From assembly GCF_001700325.1 (NCBI RefSeq), contig NZ_MATO01000034.1:62001-126000 (forward strand): a stretch of 64,000 bases of DNA, given 5' to 3'. This stretch comes from Caryophanon latum (GTDB lineage Bacteria > Bacillota > Bacilli > Bacillales_A > Planococcaceae). Below, in pieces: positions 17,475-25,156 of the stretch. The position numbers and the translations under genes were made by a program. The notes below the pieces were generated by a model, which saw only the letters and a list, made by a program, of their open reading frames with translations, did not search any database and was not told the origin of the DNA. Position 1 is the stretch's first letter; every line of letters begins with the position of its first letter.

Positions 17475-18050
17475 TTATTTATGGCGTATGTTACTACCGC
17501 TTTTTAGCTGCTCGATGGCGCGCTCATAATACGCCTCGTTTTCTGGCTGAAGCATCGCGAGCTGTTTAAAGCGCAGCTCGACGCGGGCAACGTCGTCAAA
17601 GTACTCTTGGCATACGGCTGTCCAAATCGTTTTTTGCGCTTGCATTGCTGGCTGCTCACTCGTTAAACGGGCGAGCTCTGTACGTGCATGTGCGTGAAAT
17701 GACTGCTGCGTATCATCATCTAGCTGTGCTTGTAGCCGCGCTTGATGTGCTGCATGTCCGTCAATTAACTGCTCGATGCGATGTGTAAAGGCGATAAGCA
17801 AGCTTTCTACTAAAAATTCTTCACGCACACGCTCATATACGACGAGACGCTCGACGCGGTTCATCAGCTCATCATACGGATTTTGCGCAAAAATATCGCC
17901 ACCGATCGTCATCGCTAAATAACCGACGATCGCGTTCACCTTTACGACGTCATGATTTACTTGCTTACTCCAAGCTTGTATTGCTTCGATTAACTGCTCT
18001 GTGTAAACGATACGAACGCCCCCTTTACCGTTAATATCGTCACGTGGCAC
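17475..18050 (-). CDS. Hypothetical protein, 191 residues
   Basis: Not recognised. Largely helical and charged, with no signal peptide, membrane segment or catalytic motif visible. The start is uncertain. The frame opens at a GTG (18050) with only an A-rich upstream, whereas a good AAAGGGGGC site lies downstream of it and is followed by ATC rather than ATG, GTG or TTG. It lies upstream of the small membrane protein in the same direction (32 bases apart), so the two may be co-transcribed. Confidence 0.65.
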   Translation of the reverse strand: MPRDDINGKGGVRIVYTEQLIEAIQAWSKQVNHDVVKVNAIVGYLAMTIGGDIFAQNPYDELMNRVERLVVYERVREEFLVESLLIAFTHRIEQLIDGHAAHQARLQAQLDDDTQQSFHAHARTELARLTSEQPAMQAQKTIWTAVCQEYFDDVARVELRFKQLAMLQPENEAYYERAIEQLKSGSNIRHK

Positions 18051-18107
18051 ATTTCTTTTAAACGAATGATGAATGCTTTACAATAAGAAGAAAAAAGGAG
18101 CGATCAT

Positions 18108-18542
18108 ATGAAAGCGATTGAAATTACAACAAAGACACAGCTTGAGCAAGCACTTACACTGAGAACGACGGTATTCGTACATGAGCAAAATGTGCCAGCT
18201 GAAGTAGAAATTGATGCGTACGATACACTTGGTGAAGGAACGACGCACATACTTGTACTAAACAGTGACGAAGCAGTTGGCACCGGGCGCTTCCGCATGA
18301 AAAACGGTGCGGGCAAAGTGGAGCGTGTATGCGTCGCAAAATCTGCGCGTGGGCAAGGTGTCGGTAACATCATTATGGAAACAATCGAGCAGCTAGCACG
18401 CGATAAAGGCTATAACACGCTAAAGCTTCATGCCCAAATGCACGCGAAGCCGTTTTATGAAAAGCTTGGCTATGTAGCGACGTCTGAAGAATTTATCGAG
18501 GAAAACATTCCGCACATTGAAATGACGAAGGAGCTTCACTAA
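18108..18542 (+). CDS. GNAT-family N-acetyltransferase (YjcF-like)
   Basis: Acetyl-CoA dependent acyltransferase of 144 residues, similar in layout to Bacillus YjcF and E. coli ElaA. The acetyl-CoA pyrophosphate loop is ARGQGVGNIIM (motif A), preceded by VERVCVAKS, and the C-terminal strand region is PFYEKLGYV. The substrate is unknown. AAAGGAG lies before the ATG. The stop codon overlaps the start of the next gene (taATG), so translation is coupled. Confidence 0.85.
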   Translation: MKAIEITTKTQLEQALTLRTTVFVHEQNVPAEVEIDAYDTLGEGTTHILVLNSDEAVGTGRFRMKNGAGKVERVCVAKSARGQGVGNIIMETIEQLARDKGYNTLKLHAQMHAKPFYEKLGYVATSEEFIEENIPHIEMTKELH

Positions 18543-18940
18543 TGCGCTTATGGCACGTAGATATACTCACATTTTTACCGCGCTCGCAGCTGCTCGCTCA
18601 GTGGCGTGAGCTCAACAGCATTTTCGCGAAGGAAGACAAGCACGTGCTCATTAATTACATTTATGAATACGATAAACGAGAGCTCAAAACGTATACAGAT
18701 TGCGTGCTTGCACAAATGCGCAGCCGCGGCTATACGATTCGCACGTTCGATAAAATGGAGCGCTACTTTGACGGGATCGAAGCGGCGAGCGGTAAGCCGT
18801 ACGCGAAGCACCATGACGACGACTATTTGCGCATTTGTTATTACAATTTATACGAAAAATATATTCGCGGGCAAAAGGATTACGACGATGCATTGTTTCA
18901 GCAGCTGCATGCGTACGTTACAGCGCGCGGGGCGTTATAA
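18542..18940 (+). CDS. Pyrimidine-dimer DNA glycosylase-like protein (TIGR02328 type)
   Basis: A 132-residue protein opening MRLWHVDILTFLPRSQLLAQWRE, the hallmark of a family related to T4 endonuclease V-type pyrimidine dimer glycosylases. The arrangement LW..L...LL..WRE is conserved. Whether it cleaves DNA is unproven. It overlaps the acetyltransferase gene by one base and is followed by two terminator hairpins. Confidence 0.68.
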   Translation: MRLWHVDILTFLPRSQLLAQWRELNSIFAKEDKHVLINYIYEYDKRELKTYTDCVLAQMRSRGYTIRTFDKMERYFDGIEAASGKPYAKHHDDDYLRICYYNLYEKYIRGQKDYDDALFQQLHAYVTARGAL

Positions 18941-18970
18941 AAAAGAGGCTTGCCGAATATGAGCGCACTG

Positions 18971-19014
18971 AAAAAGTCGATTCACGCGAAATTTTTAGTA
19001 TGAATCGACTTTTA
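18971..19014 (+). terminator. Terminator of the acetyltransferase operon
   Basis: A 13-bp perfect stem AAAAGTCGATTCA with TGAATCGACTTTT, then TTATT. Lies 30 bases after the stop codon. Confidence 0.8.
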
Positions 19015-19021
19015 TTCCATA

Positions 19022-19069
19022 GAAAAACGCGAAATTCAAAAGTAATGACCATGAATTTTCGCGTTTTTT
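19022..19069. terminator. Bidirectional terminator between convergent genes
   Basis: AAAACGCGAAATTCA pairs with TGAATTTTCGCGTTTT, with A and T tracts on both sides. It serves the minus-strand nucleoid-associated protein gene and backs up the plus-strand operon. Confidence 0.82.
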
Positions 19070-19101
19070 TAGTTTTTCAGCAGCTTCGCCGAATATCGCC
19101 G

Positions 19102-20112
19102 TTACGATTCCTCGCTGTAATATAGCTTGTAATACTTACGCCCCGACTCGTCGATGCCCGTTTCAATAAAGTGTGCCACATCGTCTTGACTGTTCATCGT
19201 CACTTGAATTTCAATGTGTTCGTCCAGCTTAATTTTTCGCTTGTAGCTTTTTTCTGCCTTTTCGACCGCGCTTAACGAAATCGGTGTTGCAAGCGGTGTT
19301 AACATCGTCACGACCGTATCGCGCAAAACGTCTTCTGGCTCATCGAACACTGCATTCACGTAATTCGTCGGGCTTAGCTGCTCCGATTCATAAAAATAAT
19401 CAAGCGTCTTCGTTAAATAATCGATTTTTTCGGTATTTGAAAACGTGTCGTCCTTCGTAATGAGCTTTTTGCATAGCTTCAGCGCCTCGTTCGTTTTCGC
19501 GTAGCTTTCGTCCGCAATTTTCGCCTGCAAAAAGCGCTCCGTCCAGTATAGCGTCTCGTCCTTTTTGCGCGTGCGTACGAATACGCGCACATCGTCTTCT
19601 GCTAGCTGTACGATAAGCGCCGTATTATTCGGTCGCTTCACACTAATGCCCGCCACGTCGCTCACGTGCAGTTGCCCGTCTTGCTGCGACACGTTAATGA
19701 ACGTTTCCTTGTCGTCAATTTTCATAATCGCCAATACGCGCACAGCACGATCGACCCAAGCGACGTTTTCAAACAGCCCGACGAATAGCTCGCCTTCTTT
19801 AATGTTCGGATGCGTCGAGGCGTTGTGCAAATGTTTCGCGATAAGCTGCGACTGCAATAAAAATTCCGATTCGCTGCGGAAAATTTCGGTCGCGTACGCA
19901 TACATGTCGTGCAGCGTTAAACTGCTTTCGTGGAAGAAGCGGTATTCCTCCATTTGCTCAAACTTTTGAAACGCGACGTCCGTCCATGCCGCTTCTAGCT
20001 CAAGCGTCGTTGCGCGCAGCACGTCATTTGATAACGTCATCGTTCCTTCGTTTGCATTGCCGACAACGTGGATGGCGTAGCGGCTTAGTTGACTATCACT
20101 TACTTCAATCAT
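19102..20112 (-). CDS. Nucleoid-associated protein (NdpA/YejK family)
   Basis: A 336-residue member of the 37-kDa nucleoid-associated family (PF04245 type), expected to bind DNA or the nucleoid. Support comes from the N-terminal IHVVGNANEG region and the mid-protein WVDRAVRVLAIMKIDDKETFINV segment. The frame extends to 20214, but those extra 34 codons are read from an inserted repeat (20144-20281). AGGTG six bases before the ATG at 20112 defines the real start. Single gene, convergent with the acetyltransferase operon. Confidence 0.75.
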   Translation of the reverse strand: MIEVSDSQLSRYAIHVVGNANEGTMTLSNDVLRATTLELEAAWTDVAFQKFEQMEEYRFFHESSLTLHDMYAYATEIFRSESEFLLQSQLIAKHLHNASTHPNIKEGELFVGLFENVAWVDRAVRVLAIMKIDDKETFINVSQQDGQLHVSDVAGISVKRPNNTALIVQLAEDDVRVFVRTRKKDETLYWTERFLQAKIADESYAKTNEALKLCKKLITKDDTFSNTEKIDYLTKTLDYFYESEQLSPTNYVNAVFDEPEDVLRDTVVTMLTPLATPISLSAVEKAEKSYKRKIKLDEHIEIQVTMNSQDDVAHFIETGIDESGRKYYKLYYSEES

Positions 20113-20143
20113 TGTTTCACCTAGTTTCTTTATTTGCCAAGCG

Positions 20144-20281
20144 TGTTGATTAGCCATTAAACTGGCATTTCGCGTATGGTGGCTCGCTTTCCTGGGGCTC
20201 GCCACCCGCTCCATGCCACAAAAATGCAGCGTTCATCTCCGTCTTCAAGCAATTCAGCTGTATAAAAATAGCTAATCAACA
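20144..20281 (-). repeat. Family A intergenic repeat, internally deleted copy (inverted)
   Basis: 138 bp bounded by TGTTGATTAGCCA (20144-20156) and TAGCTAATCAACA (20269-20281), a 13-base terminal inverted repeat with one mismatch. Its reverse complement matches both ends of the 320-bp copy at 53293-53612 for about 80 and 50 bases, but lacks the roughly 180-bp core. This is the structure expected of a MITE-like deletion derivative. Confidence 0.85.
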
Positions 20282-20311
20282 GACCTGTTTATTTGCTTCC
20301 AGTATAAACAG

Positions 20312-20348
20312 AAAAATCGGCTTCGTCTCGTACGACAGCCGATTTTTT
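20312..20348 (-). terminator. Terminator of the mhq-like operon
   Basis: AAAAATCGGCT pairs with AGCCGATTTTT; inner bases TCG/CGA extend the stem. Directly abuts the stop codon of the esterase gene. Confidence 0.87.
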
Positions 20349-20351
20349 GTA

Positions 20352-20951
20352 TTAAAACGTCTTTTGATACCACGCTGTTGCAGCTTGCACCTCGTCCATC
20401 GTCAGCTGATGCCCGAAATGGAACCAGCTCGTGTCCACTTGTGCACCTGCTGCTATTAAACGTTCCGCTAGCTCTTCCGATTCTTCCTTCGTACATAACG
20501 GGTCGTTCGTTCCCGCTCCGATAAATACCGGCACGTTTTGTAAATTCGGCATGTCTGCATCACGGCGCGGTACCATCGGGTGATGCAGCACAGCACCAGC
20601 TAATGCATCAGCGTACGTAAACAATAAGTTCGCCGCAATGTTTGCTCCGTTTGAGTAGCCGAGTGCAATAACTTTTGTGCGGTCAAACGCATAACGCTCA
20701 CTCGCCTCACCGATAAACGCATACAGCTCCTCAGTACGCAGCGCTAAATCTTCAAAATCAAATACTCCTTCTGCTAAACGTTTGAAAAATCGCGGCATGC
20801 CGTTTTCAAGTACGTTGCCGCGCACGCTTAACACGTTCGCCTGCTCATCGACAAGGCTTGCTAGTTGAAGCAGCGAATTTTCGTCGCCACCTGTGCCGTG
20901 TAACAATAAAATTGTATAATCATTCGTTCCTTGTTTATAAAGGTGTTGCAT
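20352..20951 (-). CDS. Carboxylesterase/phospholipase, alpha/beta hydrolase (MhqD-like)
   Basis: A 199-residue serine hydrolase resembling Bacillus MhqD. Oxyanion-loop motif LLHGTGGDEN, nucleophile elbow GYSNGAN and catalytic histidine in HFGHQL are present, with an Asp in GAGTNDPL. Expected to act on esters or adducts formed during quinone or electrophile stress. It is the last gene of the operon, 12 bases after the flavin reductase, with AAAGGAGG before its ATG. Confidence 0.85.
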   Translation of the reverse strand: MQHLYKQGTNDYTILLLHGTGGDENSLLQLASLVDEQANVLSVRGNVLENGMPRFFKRLAEGVFDFEDLALRTEELYAFIGEASERYAFDRTKVIALGYSNGANIAANLLFTYADALAGAVLHHPMVPRRDADMPNLQNVPVFIGAGTNDPLCTKEESEELAERLIAAGAQVDTSWFHFGHQLTMDEVQAATAWYQKTF

Positions 20952-20963
20952 CGTATTCCTCCT

Positions 20964-21575
20964 TTATTGTGGGCGCTCGATCGTTAATAGCTCGCCAATT
21001 TTTGCATAATCATTTCCTGCTAGGCGGCTCATCGCGTTTAGCTCATGCGGATCAATATGCCCTGCCTCATCGCGCAACCCGTCTTGCACGTAATATTGCA
21101 CGACGCGACCGATCAGTAAATCACAGCCCGATTGCCCGTCTTCTCCACCAAGTGGTACGTGCTGCACGAGCTCACATTCAAAGCGCACTTTTGCCTCCGC
21201 AACTGCTGGCACGTCTACAACGGCACTGTCGACGAGCGTGAAGTTCGTCAGCGCGATTTCACTTTCATCTGGCGCTAAATTTGCCGCTGTTTTGTTCACT
21301 TCTGCCACGATGCGTTCGTCGACAATATGGACGACGAATTGCTGCTTCGTGACGATATTACGCGCTGTATCTTTTTGCTCGCCCGCTTTACGCTGCACCG
21401 ATACGCTAATCATCGGTGGGTTGGATGATACGATATTGAAAAATGAAAACGGTGCGGCATTCACAACCCCGTCTTCGTTTACCGTCGTCACAAACGCAAT
21501 CGGTCGTGGAATAATCGTGCTAATTAATAATTTATAGTTTTCGCGCTCCGTTAGCTCATTTGGGTTCATCATCAT
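20964..21575 (-). CDS. Flavin reductase-like FMN-binding protein
   Basis: About 203 residues of the flavin reductase (DIM6/NTAB, flavoredoxin) fold: STIIPRPIAFVTTVNEDG and NAAPFSFFN are typical FMN-binding segments. Probably reduces flavin or serves as an oxidoreductase partner in quinone metabolism. The frame is open to 21611, but GAGGAGG sits just before three successive ATG codons (21575, 21572, 21569), any of which may be used. It overlaps the end of the dioxygenase gene by 20 bases, so the two are translationally coupled. Confidence 0.85.
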   Translation of the reverse strand: MMMNPNELTERENYKLLISTIIPRPIAFVTTVNEDGVVNAAPFSFFNIVSSNPPMISVSVQRKAGEQKDTARNIVTKQQFVVHIVDERIVAEVNKTAANLAPDESEIALTNFTLVDSAVVDVPAVAEAKVRFECELVQHVPLGGEDGQSGCDLLIGRVVQYYVQDGLRDEAGHIDPHELNAMSRLAGNDYAKIGELLTIERPQ

Positions 21576-22518
21576 TTTCCTCCTCATCAATTGGGTGTAA
21601 ATCCGCTTCAATGTCTGCGCGGTGTGGCTCTAAAAATGCCGGTAAATCAAGCGCTTGTCCAAGTGTTTCAATGTTGCCGTCACGCAAAAAGCCCGGCCCG
21701 TCCGTCGCAAGCTCGAAAATAATATGCCCGACAAGCTTGACGTATAAACTTTTAAAATAATAACGGTCGACAATGCCGCTTGATACAAGTCCGTATTGCA
21801 CAATTTTGTCATGCCACGCACGCAGCTCCGATTCATCGGCTACGCGCAGTGCGATATGATGAATGCTGCCGCGACCAGGTCGTTCGATCGCACCGTCTTG
21901 CTTTACGACGAACAGCTCACTTTCTAAGCCACCTGCCCCACGCACGCGCATGCTGTTGTCGTCGCGCGCAATAACTGTATAGCTAAACAGCTCCGTTAAT
22001 ATACGCTCCATTTCCGCAACGTCCGCCACCGTTAGCTCCGTCGTCACAAAGCCTTGAATGCCAACGTGTTGTGGCACTGGCGACTTCGCCCAATAACTCC
22101 ATGCGCTCGGCGGTGTGAACGCTTCATCTGCTACGAGCACGAGCGCAAGTCCGTCCGGGTCATAAAATGGTAACGCCGGTTTGTCTGCATACGTCGTTTG
22201 TGCATCGTGACGCACGTTAAATTGCTCAAAGCGCTGCTGCCAATATGCGAGCGCGTCCACGTTCGGTACGACGAGCGCAATTTTCGTAATCGCATCTGTT
22301 CCTTTATGCGTGCGCCCGACCATCGGAATTTCAAAAAATGTGAGCTCCGTTCCTGGTGTGCCGGTCGTGTCACCGTAAAATAAATGATACATCGATGGAG
22401 AATCTTGGTTCACCGTTTTTTTCACGCGGCGTAACCCTAACACGCGACGATAAAAATCGTCCGTCGCCTTCGCATTTTTCACGACCATTGATACGTGATG
22501 ATGCCCTTGAAATTGCAT
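21556..22518 (-). CDS. mhqO: Ring-cleaving dioxygenase (MhqO-like)
   Basis: A 320-residue vicinal oxygen chelate (glyoxalase/bleomycin fold) dioxygenase built from two repeated modules. It opens HHHVSMVVKNAKATDDFYRRVLGLRRVKKTVNQD; metal ligands are expected at the H of HHVS, the H of GRGSIHHIALRV, and the E of HIIFELATDGPG. Thought to cleave hydroquinone or catechol rings. Second gene of the operon, 21 bases after the MarR regulator. A paralogue lies at 23862-24839. Confidence 0.9.
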   Translation of the reverse strand: MQFQGHHHVSMVVKNAKATDDFYRRVLGLRRVKKTVNQDSPSMYHLFYGDTTGTPGTELTFFEIPMVGRTHKGTDAITKIALVVPNVDALAYWQQRFEQFNVRHDAQTTYADKPALPFYDPDGLALVLVADEAFTPPSAWSYWAKSPVPQHVGIQGFVTTELTVADVAEMERILTELFSYTVIARDDNSMRVRGAGGLESELFVVKQDGAIERPGRGSIHHIALRVADESELRAWHDKIVQYGLVSSGIVDRYYFKSLYVKLVGHIIFELATDGPGFLRDGNIETLGQALDLPAFLEPHRADIEADLHPIDEEENDDEPK

Positions 22519-22539
22519 AGCTTGCCCTTCTTTCTATCA

Positions 22540-22971
22540 TTAATACGACGCTTCTGCTTTTTTTCCGACTTGCTTTGAAATGTCGATGAGCTGCTGCAAC
22601 TGTTCCTCATCTAGCCCTTCAAATAGCTCTGTCATCGCAGCGGCGTGCTGTGGGAAAATCGTTTCAATGAACGTACGCCCTTCATCTGTTAGCGACGCAT
22701 AAATGACGCGGCGGTCGCTCGGACAATGAATGCGCTGCACGTACCCTTTTTTCTCAAGCTTATCGACGACATACGTAATACTGCTGCTTGCGATGAGTAT
22801 TTTTTTTCCGATCATTTGAATCGGTTGTTCTCCTTTATGATAAAGTAGCTCAAGCACCGCGAACTCGGTAATATTTAAGTTATATGCTTTTACTTGCTGG
22901 CGCGAATATTCCCCGATATGTTGAGACGCACGCAGCATCGTCATCATCGCCTTTAGCTTCAACTGTTCCAT
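22540..22971 (-). CDS. mhqR: MarR-family transcriptional regulator (MhqR-like)
   Basis: A 143-residue winged-helix repressor: LNITEFAVLELLYHKGEQPIQMIG, recognition helix SSSITYVVDKLEKKGYVQR, wing CPSDRRVIYASLT. In Bacillus, MhqR represses ring-cleaving dioxygenase and esterase genes and is released by quinones and catechols. Here it heads the operon it probably controls, with an MhqR-type operator directly downstream of its own -10, and a further pair of operators before the second dioxygenase gene. AAAGGAGG precedes the ATG. Confidence 0.87.
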   Translation of the reverse strand: MEQLKLKAMMTMLRASQHIGEYSRQQVKAYNLNITEFAVLELLYHKGEQPIQMIGKKILIASSSITYVVDKLEKKGYVQRIHCPSDRRVIYASLTDEGRTFIETIFPQHAAAMTELFEGLDEEQLQQLIDISKQVGKKAEASY

Positions 22972-22987
22972 CGATCACCCCTCCTTT

Positions 22988-23005
22988 TATCTTTAATTCG
23001 AGATA
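22988..23005. promoter_or_regulatory. MhqR-type operator of the mhqR operon
   Basis: TATCTTTAATTCGAGATA, 18 bp, two positions off a perfect dyad of the form TATCTCGAATTCGAGATA known for MhqR. It lies just downstream of the -10, overlapping the likely transcription start, so binding would block the promoter. Confidence 0.72.
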
Positions 23006-23014
23006 TTTGATTTT

Positions 23015-23042
23015 ATTGTATCACATTTCAATCATTTTGCAA
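23015..23042 (-). promoter_or_regulatory. Promoter of the mhqR operon
   Basis: Minus-strand TTGCAA (23037-23042), a 16-base spacer and TACAAT (23015-23020), directly upstream of the operator. Confidence 0.6.
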
Positions 23043-23057
23043 CTGAATGCATATAAA

Positions 23058-23084
23058 AAAGCAAGGTGATTGCTCCCTTGCTTT
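23058..23084 (-). terminator. Terminator of the YczE-family gene
   Basis: AAAGCAAGG pairs with CCTTGCTTT, with a further A run at lower coordinates; the right arm overlaps the stop codon. Confidence 0.75.
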
Positions 23085-23709
23085 AATGCGACTGCACAGC
23101 GTACGTTTCCTTACATAGCTGCTGAAATAATTTTTGATTGAATTGCAATGAACGGCTCACGATTGGCCCGAGCCCAAACGCCATGAATACTGTCCCGATG
23201 CCAACTGGACCACCAATTATAAAGCCGACGCACGCAACCGTTACTTCAATCGTCGTACGTGATGCGGTAACCGACCAGCCGAGACGCTCCGTTAGTAACA
23301 TCATTAAGCTATCGCGCGGCCCTGCACCGAAATCTGCGACGATGTACATGCCACAGCCGAAGCCGAGTAATACGATGCCGACGCCAAAAGATAGCACTTG
23401 CATCGATTGCGTCGTCACGTTCGGCAGCAGCGCATTAAATACGTCAATGAGCACGCCGACAAACAGCATATTGACCCACGTGCCGAGCTTTGGCATGCGC
23501 TTTGTGAAATATGTGCCGATGAGTAAAATAATAAATCCTGTCACGATCGACCACGTCCCAATTGTGAGCGCGTAGTTTGCTAAGCCGATATGTAATACAT
23601 CCCAAGAGCCGACGCCAAGAACACTTCCTTTAATCGTCAGCGTCACGCCGAATGCTAAAATTGTTAAACCTGCTGTAAAAAAGAGCAGTCGTAATTGCAT
23701 TGCTGTCAT
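23083..23709 (-). CDS. YczE/YyaS-YitT family membrane protein
   Basis: About 208 residues with five predicted membrane helices. YczE family hallmarks are GLTILAFGVTLTIKGSVLGVG-like N-terminus, SWDVLHIGL and FGAGPRDSLM. Role unknown in general; in Bacillus, yczE affects bacillomycin/surfactin-type production. The frame opens at an ATG at 23733, but AAAGGAC spaced six bases before the ATG at 23709 is the better start. Transcribed alone, between the two dioxygenase transcription units. Confidence 0.8.
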   Translation of the reverse strand: MTAMQLRLLFFTAGLTILAFGVTLTIKGSVLGVGSWDVLHIGLANYALTIGTWSIVTGFIILLIGTYFTKRMPKLGTWVNMLFVGVLIDVFNALLPNVTTQSMQVLSFGVGIVLLGFGCGMYIVADFGAGPRDSLMMLLTERLGWSVTASRTTIEVTVACVGFIIGGPVGIGTVFMAFGLGPIVSRSLQFNQKLFQQLCKETYAVQSH

Positions 23710-23810
23710 GTTGTTCGTCCTTTGCTGTTTCATAAAGCTTTATTATAGCAACGAAATGGCATGACCTTCTTTTTTCTGAAAACTTAAATTTCACATCATG
23801 AATGAAATGA

Positions 23811-23850
23811 AAAAGCTGTTTGAATTGTCATCGTCGACAATTCAAACAGC
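23811..23850 (-). terminator. Terminator of the second dioxygenase gene
   Basis: A perfect 15-bp stem GCTGTTTGAATTGTC with GACAATTCAAACAGC, 6-base loop, and AAAA at lower coordinates. Confidence 0.9.
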
Positions 23851-23861
23851 CTCGCTTCGTG

Positions 23862-24839
23862 TTATTGTTTCGTTAATGTTTTCGTGCTGCGTACTGTATC
23901 GATTGGTCGAACAGCCGCTTCGATTTGTGCACGCTTTGGCTCTAAAAACGGCGGAAGTGATAATTTCTCGCCAAGCGTTTCGTACGGCTCATCGCCCATG
24001 AAACCCGGTCCGTCCGTCGCCCATTCAAATAAAATGCCGTTTGCAACGCGCGCATAAAGCGATTGGAAGAAGAAGCGGTCAACAAAGCCTGATGTGCCAA
24101 AGCCAATTTGACGTAAATGCTCGTTCCACGCTTCGATTTCTTCGCGGTTGTTGACGCGGAATGCCGCATGGTGAATCGTGCCGAACCCTTGACGCCCTGG
24201 ACGAAGCGTGTCGTTATGCTCAACGATGACGCGCGCACCGTTGCCTCCTTCGCCAACTTCGAATAAATGGAATGCGCCTTCAGCAGCGATTTCTGTATAG
24301 TACATCGCCTGCTCCATCACCTTTTTGAAGTAATCGAAGTCTTGAATGCGAATTGTGATCGGACCTAACCCTGTAATTGCATGCTCTAGCGGAATCGGAC
24401 CGTCTTGCCACGGCGTTCCTGCTGCGATGCCGTCTAGCCCTTCATCTGAAACGAGTGCGTATTGCTGCTCATCAAAGTCCTCAAAGGCAAGCGTCTTCAC
24501 ACCGAACTCCTCTGTAATGCCGTGATGCTTCACGCCGAGGCGATCAAAGCGCGCTACCCAATAGTTTAATGCTTCGTTCGTCGGTACGCGGAACGATGAA
24601 CGGTAAATTTCATCTGTGCCGTGCTGTCCTTTTGGAATGCCAGGGAAGTCAAAAAACGTCATGTCTGTCCCTGCATTGCCGCGATCGTCTGCGAAAAATA
24701 AATGATACGTTTGAATGTCGTCTTGGTTCACCGTTTTTTTCACAAGGCGCATGCCGAGTGTGTACGTGAAAAATTCATAGTTTTTCTCCGCGCTTGATGT
24801 GATGGCTGTTACGTGATGCATACCTTTTACTGCTACCAT
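23862..24839 (-). CDS. Ring-cleaving dioxygenase (MhqA/MhqO-like), second copy
   Basis: A 325-residue two-module vicinal oxygen chelate dioxygenase, paralogous to the one at 21556. Metal-site segments are MHHVTAITS, GFGTIHHAAFRV and NGILFEWATDGPG. It carries its own promoter, framed by two MhqR-type operators, and its own terminator, so it forms a second unit of the same regulon. Expected role: ring cleavage of catechols or hydroquinones during electrophile stress. Confidence 0.9.
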   Translation of the reverse strand: MVAVKGMHHVTAITSSAEKNYEFFTYTLGMRLVKKTVNQDDIQTYHLFFADDRGNAGTDMTFFDFPGIPKGQHGTDEIYRSSFRVPTNEALNYWVARFDRLGVKHHGITEEFGVKTLAFEDFDEQQYALVSDEGLDGIAAGTPWQDGPIPLEHAITGLGPITIRIQDFDYFKKVMEQAMYYTEIAAEGAFHLFEVGEGGNGARVIVEHNDTLRPGRQGFGTIHHAAFRVNNREEIEAWNEHLRQIGFGTSGFVDRFFFQSLYARVANGILFEWATDGPGFMGDEPYETLGEKLSLPPFLEPKRAQIEAAVRPIDTVRSTKTLTKQ

Positions 24840-24871
24840 AGTTGTTCGCTCCTCTTTATTTTAGTTTCTAA

Positions 24872-24889
24872 TATCTCGAATTAAATATA
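24872..24889. promoter_or_regulatory. MhqR-type operator, downstream of the promoter
   Basis: TATCTCGAATTAAATATA: the left half is a perfect MhqR half-site and the right half is degenerate. It follows the -10 of the dioxygenase promoter directly. Confidence 0.6.
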
Positions 24890-24918
24890 ATTTAACATAC
24901 GACTTATTTCACCGTCAA
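24890..24918 (-). promoter_or_regulatory. Promoter of the second dioxygenase gene
   Basis: Minus-strand TTGACG (24913-24918), 17-base spacer, TTAAAT (24890-24895). It sits between the two operator-like dyads. Confidence 0.55.
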
Positions 24919-24924
24919 TCATTT

Positions 24925-24942
24925 TATTCCGAATTCGAGATA
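24925..24942. promoter_or_regulatory. MhqR-type operator, upstream of the promoter
   Basis: TATTCCGAATTCGAGATA: the TTCGAGATA half is perfect. Its centre is 53 bp (about five helical turns) from the centre of the operator at 24872, which suits cooperative binding or looping. Confidence 0.6.
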
Positions 24943-25104
24943 AAATAATAAAATCGCTTGTTTTGAAGGGCGATACGAGGTGTTGTCGTATAAACGCGAC
25001 GAATTTAGCCTTTGTTCCTTCGATTTTCGGCTCGTGCTTGTCCCGCAAAAGTCGCCGTTTACACGTCAAAACGATGCCTTCCTCTCATAAAATCGCATAA
25101 AAAA
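24943..25104. other. Intergenic stretch with nothing recognised
   Basis: No supported gene. A few GC-rich strings (GGCTCGTGC, CCCGCAAAAG) recall the intergenic repeats but do not align well enough to call a copy. Confidence 0.4.
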
Positions 25105-25141
25105 AGCTGTGCGACGTTGTCATTCGACATATCGCACAGCT
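25105..25141 (-). terminator. Terminator of the WHH nuclease gene
   Basis: AGCTGTGCGA pairs with TCGCACAGCT, preceded by a run of A at lower coordinates. Confidence 0.87.
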
Positions 25142-25156
25142 CGCTCATTTCATCTA

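Noticed and set aside
21556-24839. The two ring-cleaving dioxygenases as a recent tandem duplication
   Set aside because: They are clearly paralogous but differ throughout, are in separate units with another gene group between, and paired copies are usual in mhq regulons.
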